Origin: Rhizobium sp. Root482
GTDB lineage: Bacteria > Pseudomonadota > Alphaproteobacteria > Rhizobiales > Rhizobiaceae
Direction of reading: 5' to 3'
DNA length: 64,000 bases
Assembly: GCF_001426565.1 (NCBI RefSeq)
Contig: NZ_LMFA01000012.1
Span: 861-64,860, forward strand
Every line of letters starts with the position of its first letter. Within the stretch, counting starts at the first letter, position 1. Below, in pieces: positions 17,166 through 26,502 of the stretch. The notes below the pieces were generated by a model. It saw only the letters and a program-made list of their open reading frames with translations. It made no database searches and was not told where the DNA came from. Made by a program: the position numbers and the translations under genes.

Positions 17166-18323
17166 TCACTCCAGCCATCGGCCTATGCGGTCCATCGCCT
17201 CGATCATGTCGGCATGGGCACCGGCATAGGAAAACCGGATATAGCGGTGCCCCTCGCCCGGATCGAAATCCAGGCCGGGCGTCGCGGCCACGTCGATCTC
17301 AGCCAGCATCCGCCGGGCGAAATCCATGCTGTCATTGGTAAAGCGGCTGACATCGGCATAGGCGTAGAAGGCGCCATCCATCGGCGAGGCGATGGAAAAG
17401 CCGATCTGCGGCAGACGTTTCATCAGGAGATCGCGATTGGCGGCATAGGATGCCTTGTAGCGATCGAGTTCCTCCTCGCAGTCAAGGGCGGCTTCCGCCG
17501 CAATCTGGGAGAGTTCCGGCGGTGAGATATAGAGGCTCTGGGCGATGCGCTCGAAGGCGCGCACCTTGGCCTGCGGCAGCACCATCCAGCCGATCCGCCA
17601 GCCGGTCATACAATAATATTTCGAGAAGGAATTGATGACCACCGCCTCGTCGGTGACACTGAGAGCTGTCGTCTCCTCGCCGGCGAATGTTAGTCCGTGA
17701 TAGATCTCGTCGGAAATGAAAGCGATGCCACGCATCGCGCAATAATCAGTCAACGCCTTCAGCGCGGTCTTGCCGGTGACGGTACCGGTGGGGTTGGCGG
17801 GGCTTGCGAGCAGCACGCCATTCAACGGCCGGCCGGCCTTCAGAGCGGCAGCCTCCAGGCTTTCCGGCGTCAGCGTGAAGCCTGTTTCGGCGCCGGCCTC
17901 GACTTCCACCACATTAAGGCCAAGCGCGCCGAGAATGTTGCGATAGGCCGGATAGCCGGGCCGGGCGATGGCGACGCAATCGCCCGGATCAAACAGCGCC
18001 AGAAAGGCAAGATTGAAGCCGGCCGACGATCCCGTCGTCACCGCAACGCGCTGCGGATCGACCTCGACACCGTAGCGCGTGAGGTAATGCCGCGCGATCG
18101 CCGTCCGCAGCGATACCGTGCCGAGCGCATCGGTATAACCGAGCCGACCATGGCCAAGAGCGGTCCGCGCTGCCTCCAGCGCCGCCTTTGGCGCCGGGTG
18201 GCTCGGCTGGCCGACGGCCATGGAAATGACCGGATAGCCGGCCTCGCGCCGCCGGGTCGCTTCGGCCAGCACATCCATGGCGTGGAAAGGTTCGACGGCG
18301 CTGCGGGCGGAAAGCGGCTTCAA
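17166..18323 (-). CDS. Pyridoxal phosphate-dependent class I/II aminotransferase
   Basis: 385 residues of fold-type I aminotransferase. Visible are the PLP phosphate loop TGSSAGFNLAF (about 98-108), the NPTGTV motif (LLASPANPTGTV, about 160), the pyridine-N-binding Asp in FISDEIYHGL, the Schiff-base Lys in NSFSKYYCMTGWRIGW (about 232) and the C-terminal IRFSYA with the substrate-carboxylate Arg. Substrate specificity is not readable; aspartate- or aromatic-type transamination is likely. It is convergent with rne. Confidence 0.9.
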   Translation of the reverse strand: MKPLSARSAVEPFHAMDVLAEATRRREAGYPVISMAVGQPSHPAPKAALEAARTALGHGRLGYTDALGTVSLRTAIARHYLTRYGVEVDPQRVAVTTGSSAGFNLAFLALFDPGDCVAIARPGYPAYRNILGALGLNVVEVEAGAETGFTLTPESLEAAALKAGRPLNGVLLASPANPTGTVTGKTALKALTDYCAMRGIAFISDEIYHGLTFAGEETTALSVTDEAVVINSFSKYYCMTGWRIGWMVLPQAKVRAFERIAQSLYISPPELSQIAAEAALDCEEELDRYKASYAANRDLLMKRLPQIGFSIASPMDGAFYAYADVSRFTNDSMDFARRMLAEIDVAATPGLDFDPGEGHRYIRFSYAGAHADMIEAMDRIGRWLE

Positions 18324-18543
18324 CGGCTCTGTCCTTGCTGGTTTTACCTTGCCCAGCCATGTGCCTGATCAGACAGGGCTTCACAAGTGCGCGAGCGCCG
18401 CACTTCCGCCGATTTTGCAGTTTCGTTTGGCGCCGCGCCAGCTTATGCTGGCTTGGAATAACCGTTGTCTTTCAAACAAGCCTGTTGACCGGCCTAAAGC
18501 ATTGAACGACAGACCGAGCACAGAGAAAGACCACGAGGACCCA

Positions 18544-19311
18544 ATGGCATTCATCAACCGCAAGATCATCGGCGCAGCGCTCACTCTCCTGTCGGCGGGC
18601 CTGGCCCTGCCCCAGGGGGCGCTTGCGCTCGACCCCAAGGAAAAGCAGGAAATCGGCGATTTCATCAGGGAATATCTGGTCGCCAATCCCGAGATCCTGC
18701 TGGAGGCCCAGCAGTCGCTGAAGAAGAAGCAGGCCGACGCGCAGTTGCAGCAGGCCGAAGCGGCGATCGCCGACAATGAGAAGGCGATCTTTCAGTCGAA
18801 ATACGATGTCACGCTCGGCAATCCGGACGGCGATGTGACGATCGTCGAATTCTACGACTATAATTGCGGCTATTGCAAACGCGCGCTCTCCGACATGGAG
18901 GCCATTCTCGAGAAGGACAAGAATGTCCGTTTCGTTTTGAAGGAACTCCCGATCCTCGGCCCCGATTCGTTGGCCGCCCACAAGGTGAGCGCCGCCGTGC
19001 GCGATCTCGCTCCGGAAAAATACGGCGATTTCCACCGCGCCCTACTCGGCGGCGAGGACCGTGCCACGGAAGAGACGGCCGTTGCGGTTGCCGGCACGCT
19101 CGGCATCGCCGAGGCAGATATCCGCAAGAAGATGGCCGAGACGACATCCGACGAAGGCGTCGAGGAAGCCTATACGCTTGCCAACAATCTCGGCATTACC
19201 GGCACTCCATCCTATGTCGTCGGTCGCGAAGCGGTGTTCGGAGCTGTCGGCGTGGAGGAACTCACGGCCAAGGTGGCGAATGTCCGCGCCTGCGGCAAGA
19301 CGGTCTGCTGA
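18544..19311 (+). CDS. DsbA-family thiol:disulfide oxidoreductase
   Basis: 255 residues. Signal peptide ALTLLSAGLALPQGALA precedes a helical, Gln/Glu-rich N-terminal region (about 30-80, FIREYLVANPEILLEAQQSL) of the kind that oligomerises in Com1/ScsC-type proteins. The thioredoxin fold has the active site CGYC (108-111) and the cis-proline loop TGTPS. It probably oxidises or isomerises disulfides in periplasmic proteins. ATG 18544 is supported by the signal peptide and by GAGGACCCA upstream. Two more cysteines at the C-terminus (RACGKTVC) could form a structural pair. Confidence 0.9.
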   Translation: MAFINRKIIGAALTLLSAGLALPQGALALDPKEKQEIGDFIREYLVANPEILLEAQQSLKKKQADAQLQQAEAAIADNEKAIFQSKYDVTLGNPDGDVTIVEFYDYNCGYCKRALSDMEAILEKDKNVRFVLKELPILGPDSLAAHKVSAAVRDLAPEKYGDFHRALLGGEDRATEETAVAVAGTLGIAEADIRKKMAETTSDEGVEEAYTLANNLGITGTPSYVVGREAVFGAVGVEELTAKVANVRACGKTVC

Positions 19312-19431
19312 TCCCCGCCTCCCTGGCTGTCGCACTATCGCTTGTGGACAAAGGACGGAGGGAACCGTAGGGCTTTTCCTTGCGGTGCCATCCGTCTATA
19401 GCTAATGCTCGATTATCGGACCGGATTGCCT

Positions 19432-19878
19432 ATGCCATCGACAATTTTCGTGCTGAACGGCCCCAACCTCAATGCGCTGGGCAAACGCGAGCCCGGCATC
19501 TACGGGGGCAAGACGCTTGCCGATATCGAGGCGATGTGCATCGCGCATGGCAAGTCCCTCGGGCTTGAGGTCGTGTTCCGCCAGACCAACCACGAGGGCG
19601 TTCTGGTCGACTGGTTTCACGAGGCTGCCGAGAAGGCACAGGGCATTGCCGTCAATGCCGGCGCCTATACCCATACCTCGGTCGCGCTTCATGACGCGAC
19701 GCGCGCAATCGGCATTCCGGTCGTCGAACTGCATCTGTCCAATGTCCATGCGCGCGAGGAATTCAGGCACAAATCCCTGCTTGCCCCGGCGGCCAAGGGC
19801 GTTATCTGCGGCTTCGGTCCCGACAGTTACATTCTGGCGCTCAATGCGCTAAAGACACTCACACAACAGACGAAATAA
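19432..19878 (+). CDS. aroQ: 3-dehydroquinate dehydratase, type II
   Basis: 148 residues, the family length. The N-terminus [19 protein letters not shown] carries the catalytic tyrosine (Y24), and [12 protein letters not shown] and [14 protein letters not shown] complete the signature. It makes 3-dehydroshikimate for aromatic amino acid synthesis. It lies 22 bp upstream of accB, the common alphaproteobacterial aroQ-accB-accC operon. ATG 19432 is favoured over 19405 because homology starts there. Confidence 0.96.
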   Translation: MPSTIFVLNGPNLNALGKREPGIYGGKTLADIEAMCIAHGKSLGLEVVFRQTNHEGVLVDWFHEAAEKAQGIAVNAGAYTHTSVALHDATRAIGIPVVELHLSNVHAREEFRHKSLLAPAAKGVICGFGPDSYILALNALKTLTQQTK

Positions 19879-19900
19879 AAAGAACACGAGGCTCACATCC

Positions 19901-20362
19901 ATGGCTGACAAGAAACCCGGCATCGACCAGACGCTGATCCGCGATCTCGCCAACATCCTGAACGAAACCGATCTCACCGAGATCGAGGTGGAACAGGACG
20001 ACCTGCGCATCCGCGTTTCGCGCGCCGGTACGCCGCACTATGTGTCGGCGCCCGTGCCCGCCGCGATGGCGATGCCAGCAGCCGCCGGAATTGCGCCGGT
20101 TGCTGCGGCCGAGCCGGCAAAAGCCTCCAAGAATGCGGTTCCCGCCCCGATGGTCGGCACCGTCTATCTTTCGCCGGCACCCGGTTCGCGCCCCTTCGTC
20201 GAAGTGGGCGCCAGTGTCAAGGAAGGCCAGACCATCCTGATCATCGAAGCCATGAAGACGATGAACCAGATCCCCTCGCCGCGCACCGGCAAGGTGACCC
20301 AGATTCTCGTCGAGGACGGGGCACCGGTCGAATACGGCGAAGCGCTCGTCATCATCGAATAG
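19901..20362 (+). CDS. accB: Acetyl-CoA carboxylase biotin carboxyl carrier protein
   Basis: 153 residues. An N-terminal acidic helix region (TLIRDLANILNETDLTEIEV) is followed by an Ala/Pro-rich flexible linker (about 45-75) and the C-terminal biotinyl domain. Biotin is attached to the lysine in EAMKTMNQI (about 119); Thr replaces the commoner Met after that Lys. AccB carries CO2 from AccC to the carboxyltransferase for malonyl-CoA. It is part of the aroQ-accB-accC-aat run, with 9 bp to accC. Confidence 0.97.
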   Translation: MADKKPGIDQTLIRDLANILNETDLTEIEVEQDDLRIRVSRAGTPHYVSAPVPAAMAMPAAAGIAPVAAAEPAKASKNAVPAPMVGTVYLSPAPGSRPFVEVGASVKEGQTILIIEAMKTMNQIPSPRTGKVTQILVEDGAPVEYGEALVIIE

Positions 20363-20371
20363 GCCGCACAG

Positions 20372-21715
20372 ATGATCTCCAAGATTCTCATCGCCAATCG
20401 CGGCGAAATTGCCCTTCGGGTGCTGCGCGCCTGCAAGGAACTCGGCATCGCCACCGTTGCGGTCCATTCCACCGCCGATGCCGATGCCATGCATGTGCGC
20501 CTTGCCGACGAGAGCGTCTGCATCGGGCCGCCGCCGTCGCGAGACAGTTATCTCAACATCCACCAGATCGTCGCGGCCTGCGAGATCACCGGTGCCGACG
20601 CCGTGCATCCGGGCTACGGCTTCCTGTCGGAAAATGCCAAGTTCGCCGATATTCTCGATGCCCATGGCATCACCTTCATCGGCCCGACCGCCGATCACAT
20701 CCGCATCATGGGTGACAAGATCACCGCCAAGGAAACGGCCAAGGCGCTCGGCATTCCGGTGGTACCCGGTTCCGCCGGCGAGGTGCGCCCGGAAAATGCA
20801 CTGAAGATCGCCCGCGAGATCGGCTTTCCGGTGCTGATCAAGGCGACGGCCGGCGGTGGCGGCCGCGGCATGAAGGTGGCGAAAAGCGAAGAAGACCTCG
20901 AAGAGGCCGTTTCGACCGCGCGTTCCGAAGCCCTCGCCGCCTTCGGCAATGACGCCGTCTACATGGAAAAATATCTCGGCAAACCGCGCCATATCGAAAT
21001 CCAGGTGGTCGGCGACGGCGAAGGCAATGCGATCCATCTCGGCGAGCGCGACTGCTCGCTGCAGCGCCGTCACCAGAAGGTCTGGGAAGAGGCCAATTCG
21101 CCTGCGCTCAACGTCGAGCAGCGCATGAAGATCGGCGAAATCTGCGCCGATGCCATGCGCAAGCTGAAATATCGCGGTGCCGGCACGATCGAGTTTCTGT
21201 ACGAGAACGGCGAGTTCTTCTTCATAGAGATGAACACCCGCCTGCAGGTCGAGCATCCGATTACCGAAGCCATCACCGGCATCGACCTCGTGCATGAGCA
21301 GATCCGCGTCGCCTCCGGCGGCGGGCTTTCCGTCACCCAGGACGAGATCGTCTTTTCAGGCCATGCCATCGAATGCCGCATCAATGCCGAGGACCCGCGC
21401 ACCTTCGTGCCCTCCCCCGGCACGATCACGCATTTCCATGCGCCCGGCGGACTTGGCGTGCGGGTTGATTCGGGCGCCTATCAGGGCTACCGGATCCCAC
21501 CCTATTACGACAGCCTGATCGGCAAGCTGATCGTGCATGGGCGTACCCGCGTCGAATGCATGATGCGCCTGCGCCGCGTGCTGGACGAATTCGTCATCGA
21601 CGGCATCAAGACGACATTGCCGCTGTTTCAGGACCTGATCAACAATCAGGACATCGCCAACGGCGACTACGATATCCATTGGCTGGAAAACTATCTGGCC
21701 CAATCGGCGGAGTGA
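20372..21715 (+). CDS. accC: Acetyl-CoA carboxylase biotin carboxylase subunit
   Basis: 447 residues, full length. The N-terminal [16 protein letters not shown], the ATP-grasp glycine loop [13 protein letters not shown] (about 160-170), RHIEIQV, and the catalytic [17 protein letters not shown] (about 285-300) are intact. It carboxylates the biotin on AccB using bicarbonate and ATP, the first half of the committed step of fatty acid synthesis. It is followed after 9 bp by aat. Confidence 0.97.
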   Translation: MISKILIANRGEIALRVLRACKELGIATVAVHSTADADAMHVRLADESVCIGPPPSRDSYLNIHQIVAACEITGADAVHPGYGFLSENAKFADILDAHGITFIGPTADHIRIMGDKITAKETAKALGIPVVPGSAGEVRPENALKIAREIGFPVLIKATAGGGGRGMKVAKSEEDLEEAVSTARSEALAAFGNDAVYMEKYLGKPRHIEIQVVGDGEGNAIHLGERDCSLQRRHQKVWEEANSPALNVEQRMKIGEICADAMRKLKYRGAGTIEFLYENGEFFFIEMNTRLQVEHPITEAITGIDLVHEQIRVASGGGLSVTQDEIVFSGHAIECRINAEDPRTFVPSPGTITHFHAPGGLGVRVDSGAYQGYRIPPYYDSLIGKLIVHGRTRVECMMRLRRVLDEFVIDGIKTTLPLFQDLINNQDIANGDYDIHWLENYLAQSAE

Positions 21716-21724
21716 GGTCCTGAA

Positions 21725-22339
21725 TTGAGGGGAACCCGCGGCAAGCAGCCGGATATTACCCCGGACCTCTTGTTGCGGGCCTATTCCATCGGGCTGTTCC
21801 CGATGGCCGATTCGGCCGACGATCCGGATATTTTCTGGGTCGAGCCGGAACTGCGCGGCGTCATACCGCTCGATGATTTCCATATTTCCAGGAGCCTCGC
21901 CAAAACCATCAGGCGGGCGCCCTTCGACATCCGATACGACACGGCGTTCGAGGACGTCGTCGATGGCTGCGCGGCGTCAGCACCTGACCGGCCGACCACC
22001 TGGATCAATGAAAAAATCCGCGGGCTTTATGGCGCGCTCCATCGCATGGGACATGCCCATTCGGTCGAAGCCTGGGATGGCGACGATCTTGTCGGCGGTC
22101 TCTATGGTGTTTCGCTGGGGGCAGCCTTCTTCGGTGAAAGCATGTTCTCACGCCGCACCGACGCCTCGAAGATCTGCCTCGTGCATCTGGTCGAGCATCT
22201 GCGGCAGCGCGGCTTCAGGTTGCTCGACACGCAGTTCACGACAGAGCACCTGAAAAGCTTCGGCGCGATCGACGTGCCGAAATCGCGCTATGCGACAATG
22301 CTGGCACAGGCCATTTCCGGACCGAATCTCGAATTCTGA
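21725..22339 (+). CDS. aat: Leucyl/phenylalanyl-tRNA-protein transferase
   Basis: 204 residues, starting at TTG 21725. The Aat signatures [54 protein letters not shown] and [16 protein letters not shown] are all present. It adds Leu or Phe to proteins with N-terminal Arg or Lys, marking them for ClpAP (N-degron pathway). It is translationally close to accC and convergent with the DUF2155 gene. Confidence 0.94.
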   Translation: MRGTRGKQPDITPDLLLRAYSIGLFPMADSADDPDIFWVEPELRGVIPLDDFHISRSLAKTIRRAPFDIRYDTAFEDVVDGCAASAPDRPTTWINEKIRGLYGALHRMGHAHSVEAWDGDDLVGGLYGVSLGAAFFGESMFSRRTDASKICLVHLVEHLRQRGFRLLDTQFTTEHLKSFGAIDVPKSRYATMLAQAISGPNLEF

Positions 22340-22351
22340 GGAATGAGCTTA

Positions 22352-22801
22352 TTACTGCGTGGCTGCCGTATCCGGCGGCGGCAGGTCGGACTTTGCCTTG
22401 CAGTTCGTCAGCCAGACGTCATAGACCGGGTGCTCGACGGCATTCAGACCCGGGCTGTCGGCAAACATCCAGCCGGTGAAGATGCGGCGGATCTTGCGGT
22501 CGAGGGTGATCTCGTCGACCTCGACAAATGTGTCGGTCTTCGGCGCTTCGGTATCGTCGCGGCTGTAGCAGACGCGCGGGGTAACCTGCAACGCGCCGAA
22601 CTGCACCGTTTCGCCGATATAGACATCGAAGGTGGTAATGCGGCCGGTGATCTTGTCGATTCCGGAAAATACCGCCACCGGGTTCTCCAGGCGCGCTGCC
22701 TTGGCGGAAATCGCTACTCCGAGGAAAGACGCGCCGGCAATCGCGAACACGGCGGCGGCAGATACCGCCCGTCTGTGAATTCGCCGATCTGAACCTACCA
22801 T
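22352..22801 (-). CDS. DUF2155 domain-containing exported protein
   Basis: 149 residues. Signal peptide AVSAAAVFAIAGASFLGVAISAKA is followed by the DUF2155 core: AVFSGIDKITGRITTFDVYI, TPRVCYSRDDTEAPKTDTFV and FTGWMFADSPGLNAVEHPVYDVWLTNC. Two cysteines could pair. Function is unknown. It lies downstream of the NDUFA12 gene on the same strand, a pairing common in alphaproteobacteria. Confidence 0.9.
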   Translation of the reverse strand: MVGSDRRIHRRAVSAAAVFAIAGASFLGVAISAKAARLENPVAVFSGIDKITGRITTFDVYIGETVQFGALQVTPRVCYSRDDTEAPKTDTFVEVDEITLDRKIRRIFTGWMFADSPGLNAVEHPVYDVWLTNCKAKSDLPPPDTAATQ

Positions 22802-22924
22802 TGACGTCCGTCTCCCGTGCCACCGGCTCGAATTGCCTGGTCACCAGCGGCTAAAGATGAAATGTGGCCGGGACATGATGCCCGGCAGGCGATTGCCGGC
22901 CGAAACCCGCCCCGTGCGGTCAGA

Positions 22925-23320
22925 TCAGGAGCGCGGCGTCCAGGCGTCGTAATCGCCGGTGACGCGCGGCCGTTCGCCCGTGCCATAGATGGAGCCCGGC
23001 GGCCGGTAGGCCTGCGCCGTGCCAGTTGCGTTCGAACGGTGACCCTTCTCCCATTCGCGCGGCTTGTAGGCTTCGTCGGCCGGGGAAACATCGGTGCGAT
23101 GGTGCATCCAGCCGTGCCAGCCGGGCGGAATGGCGGAGGCATCGGCATAGCCGTTGTAGATCACCCAGCGGCGCGTGCGGCCTTCCGAATCCTTGCCGCC
23201 CTGGTAGTAGACATTGCCGGCCTCGTCTGACCCGACACGCGTCCCGAAGCGCCAGGTATGAAAGCGCGTTCCGAGCGTCTGTCCGTTCCACCAGGTAAAT
23301 ATCTGCAGCAGAGACTTCAT
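22925..23320 (-). CDS. NDUFA12-family complex I accessory subunit
   Basis: 131 residues. The family core is clear: WWNGQTLGTRFHTWRFGTRVG, GNVYYQGGK, RRWVIYNG and a Trp-rich PPGWHGWMHHRTD, then Pro-rich YRPPGSIYGTG. In alphaproteobacteria this homologue of the mitochondrial 17.2-kDa subunit is a supernumerary subunit of NADH:ubiquinone oxidoreductase. It is encoded away from any nuo genes here. Confidence 0.94.
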   Translation of the reverse strand: MKSLLQIFTWWNGQTLGTRFHTWRFGTRVGSDEAGNVYYQGGKDSEGRTRRWVIYNGYADASAIPPGWHGWMHHRTDVSPADEAYKPREWEKGHRSNATGTAQAYRPPGSIYGTGERPRVTGDYDAWTPRS

Positions 23321-23448
23321 GATTTCCGTCCTTGACCGTGCCGCCCGGGAGGCTGCCGGTTACCTAAAAATGTCGTCCGCTTATGCCGTGCAGGCGGTCG
23401 GTTGTCCAGTGATTCCGCAGTTTTGGACGGATGGCAACAGGCCGCACC

Positions 23449-23949
23449 TCATGTCGACAACGGCTTTTCCATGATAATCGCGGCAATGCCCGATTGGTCG
23501 TCGCCGCAATTGGCGGTCTCGCCGATCTTCCTGAACCCGTGTGCCTCGTAGAAGGAAAGTGCGGCTTCGTTGCGCGGATCGACTTCGAGCTGCATGAATT
23601 CCGCGTCCGGAAAGCAGGTTTCGAGCTCCGCGAACATGTCGCGGCCGATGCCCTGGCGTTGGAAGTTCGGATGCACGTAGAGTTGATGCAGGATGACGCC
23701 CTTCTTGAGGGTTTCCGACAGGGCGGCATAGCCCATGCCGCCGATATCCCTGCCATTGTCGGCGACCACGAATTCGGCGTGCTTGCGGGCAAGCCGCGCT
23801 TTCAGGGCCGGCACCGAATGCCATTTTTCCGTCAGTTCATCGACCTTCGCGGCACCGTAGAGCGCATCATAGGTCGCGTGCCAGGTTTCGCCCAGCAATG
23901 CGCTCACCTTGACAAGATCGCGTTCCGAGGCGGTGCGCACGAAGAACAT
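23449..23949 (-). CDS. GNAT-family N-acetyltransferase
   Basis: 166 residues. The acetyl-CoA-binding motif is HPNFQRQGIGRDMF (about 92-105, the Q/RxxGxG/A loop) after the strand VILHQLYV. The C-terminal FYEAHGFRKIGE is typical of GNAT motif B. The substrate is unknown. It lies two bases after the gatB start region ends on the same strand (gatB 3' neighbour) and is probably co-transcribed with it. Confidence 0.88.
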   Translation of the reverse strand: MFFVRTASERDLVKVSALLGETWHATYDALYGAAKVDELTEKWHSVPALKARLARKHAEFVVADNGRDIGGMGYAALSETLKKGVILHQLYVHPNFQRQGIGRDMFAELETCFPDAEFMQLEVDPRNEAALSFYEAHGFRKIGETANCGDDQSGIAAIIMEKPLST

Positions 23950-23951
23950 GG

Positions 23952-25454
23952 CTATTCCTCGATCCCGAGCTTCGCCTTGACCAGAGCTTGCACGGCCTGC
24001 GGATTGGCCTTGCCGCCGGTCGCCTTCATCACCTGGCCGACGAACCAGCCGGCAAGCGAGGGCTTGGCCTTGACCTTTTCGACCTGGTCGGGATTGGCGG
24101 CGATGATCTCGTCCACGGCCTTTTCGATGGCGCCGGTATCGGTCACCTGCTTCATGCCGCGGCTCTCGACCAGTTCGGACGGGTCGCCGCCCTCGGTCCA
24201 GACGATCTCGAACAGGCCCTTGGCGATCTTGCCGGAGATCACCTCGGAATTGATGAGATCAAGGATAGCGCCGAGCTGGGCGGGCGAAACCGGAGTCTCT
24301 TCAATGGCTTTGCCGGCTTTGTTCAAGGCACCGAGCAGGTCGTTGATCACCCAGTTGGCGGCGATCTTGCCGTCGCGGCCGGCAGCCACGGCCTCGTAGT
24401 AATCGGCAATCGCCTTTTCAGAGACGAGTACCGAGGCGTCATAGACCGACAGTCCGAGTTCGCGCACGAACCGCGTCTTCTTGTCGTCTGGGAGTTCCGG
24501 CAGATCCACCTTCAGCGCCTCGACGAAGGCGTCGTCGAATTCCAGCGGCAAAAGATCGGGATCCGGGAAATAGCGATAGTCATGCGCATCTTCCTTGGAG
24601 CGCATCGACCGCGTCTCGCCCTTGTTCGGATCGAACAGCCGGGTTTCCTGGTCGATCGTGCCGCCATCCTCGATGATGCCGATCTGGCGGCGGGCTTCAT
24701 ACTCGATCGCCTGACCGATGAAGCGGATCGAATTGACGTTCTTGATCTCGCAGCGGGTGCCGAAATCCTCGCCCGGACGACGCACCGAAACATTGACGTC
24801 GGCGCGCATCGAGCCTTCATCCATATTGCCATCGCAGGTGCCGAGATAGCGCACGATCGAGCGCAGCTTCGTCATATAGGCCTTGGCTTCGTCCGAGGAG
24901 CGCATGTCGGGTTTCGACACGATCTCCATCAACGCCACGCCGGAGCGGTTGAGATCGACATAGGACATGGTCGGGCTCTGGTCGTGCATCGACTTGCCGG
25001 CGTCCTGCTCCAGGTGCAGCCGCTCGATGCCGATCTCGACATCCTCGAACTGGCCCTGGCGATCCGGGCCAACGGAAATGACGATCTGGCCTTCCCCGAC
25101 GATCGGATCCTTGAACTGCGAGATCTGGTAGCCCTGCGGCAGGTCGGGATAGAAATAGTTTTTGCGGTCGAAGATCGAGCGCTTGTTGATCTGCGCCTTC
25201 AGGCCAAGGCCGGTTCGCACCGCCTGCCTGACGCATTCCTCGTTGATCACCGGAAGCATGCCGGGCATCGCCGCGTCGACCAGCGAGACGTTTGAATTGG
25301 GCGCATTGCCGAAGGTCGTCGAGGCGCCGGAAAACAGCTTCGAATTGCTCAGCACCTGGGCATGGACCTCCATGCCGATGATCACTTCCCAATCGCCGGT
25401 GGCACCGGGAATATAGCGTTTCGGTTCGGAAATGCGGACATCGACGAGGGTCAT
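23952..25454 (-). CDS. gatB: Asp-tRNA(Asn)/Glu-tRNA(Gln) amidotransferase subunit B
   Basis: 500 residues. It has the GatB N-terminal catalytic cradle ([35 protein letters not shown], the [15 protein letters not shown] signature and [14 protein letters not shown]), then the helical and YqeY-like tail domain that binds the tRNA. It phosphorylates and amidates mischarged tRNA with ammonia delivered from GatA. gatC-gatA lie about 3 kb away, so the three subunit genes are not one operon. Confidence 0.96.
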   Translation of the reverse strand: MTLVDVRISEPKRYIPGATGDWEVIIGMEVHAQVLSNSKLFSGASTTFGNAPNSNVSLVDAAMPGMLPVINEECVRQAVRTGLGLKAQINKRSIFDRKNYFYPDLPQGYQISQFKDPIVGEGQIVISVGPDRQGQFEDVEIGIERLHLEQDAGKSMHDQSPTMSYVDLNRSGVALMEIVSKPDMRSSDEAKAYMTKLRSIVRYLGTCDGNMDEGSMRADVNVSVRRPGEDFGTRCEIKNVNSIRFIGQAIEYEARRQIGIIEDGGTIDQETRLFDPNKGETRSMRSKEDAHDYRYFPDPDLLPLEFDDAFVEALKVDLPELPDDKKTRFVRELGLSVYDASVLVSEKAIADYYEAVAAGRDGKIAANWVINDLLGALNKAGKAIEETPVSPAQLGAILDLINSEVISGKIAKGLFEIVWTEGGDPSELVESRGMKQVTDTGAIEKAVDEIIAANPDQVEKVKAKPSLAGWFVGQVMKATGGKANPQAVQALVKAKLGIEE

Positions 25455-25600
25455 GGAATGCTCTTCTGTAAGCTTAAATCGTGTGTCTCTCGGTAGAACA
25501 ATTGGCTTTGGGGTGCAAGGCTTGTCGGCGCCATGAGCGCCCAGGAAAGGCTAAACCGCAACGTTTGCAAACCATTCAGACCTCTCTGCCAAAATGCGCC

Positions 25601-25921
25601 ATGACAATCAGCCAGACCGTCGTCGTGATCATCCTGTTGATCAACATCGCCACCTTCTGCATGTTCTGGTGGGACAAGGAGGCGGCGCGCGAAGGGCATT
25701 GGCGCATTCCGGAAGCCAGGCTGCTCGGTCTTGCGCTGATCGGCGGCAGCCTCGGGGCGGTGGCCGGGCAACAATTGCTTCGACATAAAACCCGCAAAGA
25801 GCCGTTTCGCACCGAGCTTATGCAGATCCTCGCCCTTCATATCTTCGCGCTGATCGCCTGGCTTTCCTCTCCCCTCTGGAAAGAGCAGGCGTTGGCTCTC
25901 GCCGGTCAGCTTGGTTCCTGA
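25601..25921 (+). CDS. DUF1294 membrane protein
   Basis: 106 residues. Three hydrophobic segments include an N-terminal helix (VVVIILLINIATFCMFWWDK) and the DUF1294 signature DKEAAREGHWRIPEARLLGLALIGGSLGA followed by the RHKTRKEPF motif and a last helix. It is a small inner-membrane protein of unknown function. The ATG at 25601 begins the family homology; an earlier in-frame start would extend over the gatB promoter. Confidence 0.87.
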   Translation: MTISQTVVVIILLINIATFCMFWWDKEAAREGHWRIPEARLLGLALIGGSLGAVAGQQLLRHKTRKEPFRTELMQILALHIFALIAWLSSPLWKEQALALAGQLGS

Positions 25922-25948
25922 CATTCGAAATAGGCCTTTTCGTCCGGC

Positions 25949-25978
25949 TTGACAGCTGGATATATTCGTAACTATTAT
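25949..25978 (+). promoter_or_regulatory. Near-consensus promoter giving a leaderless Rrf2 mRNA
   Basis: TTGACA (25949-25954), an 18-bp spacer and TATTAT (25973-25978). The ATG of the Rrf2 gene at 25985 is exactly where transcription should start, six bases after the -10. No Shine-Dalgarno is present. An imperfect palindrome GTAA-N9-TTAC (25968-25984) overlaps the -10 and could be the regulator's own operator. Confidence 0.65.
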
Positions 25979-25984
25979 TATTAC

Positions 25985-26437
25985 ATGAAAAGAAACAGCC
26001 GCCTTTCCGCCGTGCTTCATGCGCTGCTGCACATGGCAGAACGCGATCGTCCGATGACCTCGGAAGAGATCGCCGCTTGCCTTCAAACCAATGCCGTCGT
26101 CGTGCGCCGCACCATGGCCGGTCTTCGCGAGGCCGGACTGGTCACCTCCGGCCGCGGCCATGGCGGCGGCTGGACGATGGCCCGCGCCCTCGAGGATATC
26201 AGCCTGCACGACATCTACGCGGCCTTGGGTGAGCCCATGCTGTTCCAGATGGGCAATGCCACCGAAAGCCCGGGCTGCCTTGTCGAGCAAGCCGTGAACC
26301 ATGCGCTGGATGATGCGTTTGCCGAGGCGGAGGCCCTGCTGATCGCCCGCCTGGGAGACGTGACGCTCGCCATGCTGGCGGAGGATTTCAAACAACGCTT
26401 TGCCAAGCAGGCGGCGGCACGAAAACAGCGCGGCTGA
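25985..26437 (+). CDS. Rrf2-family transcriptional regulator
   Basis: 150 residues. The N-terminal winged helix shows the Rrf2 pattern SAVLHALLHMAERDRPMTSE, LQTNAVVVRRTMAGLREAGLV and SGRGHGGGWTMAR. The three-cysteine cluster of the FeS-binding IscR branch is absent; only isolated Cys are present, so it is nearer the YwnA-like branch. It is 65 bp upstream of a thioredoxin-reductase-like gene that it probably regulates. The predicted transcript is leaderless. Confidence 0.87.
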   Translation: MKRNSRLSAVLHALLHMAERDRPMTSEEIAACLQTNAVVVRRTMAGLREAGLVTSGRGHGGGWTMARALEDISLHDIYAALGEPMLFQMGNATESPGCLVEQAVNHALDDAFAEAEALLIARLGDVTLAMLAEDFKQRFAKQAAARKQRG

Positions 26438-26502
26438 CCGACTTGAAATTCATCGCGCACCGGTCCCAGGAGCCGGACAACGAAATCAACAAGGGATGCA
26501 AT

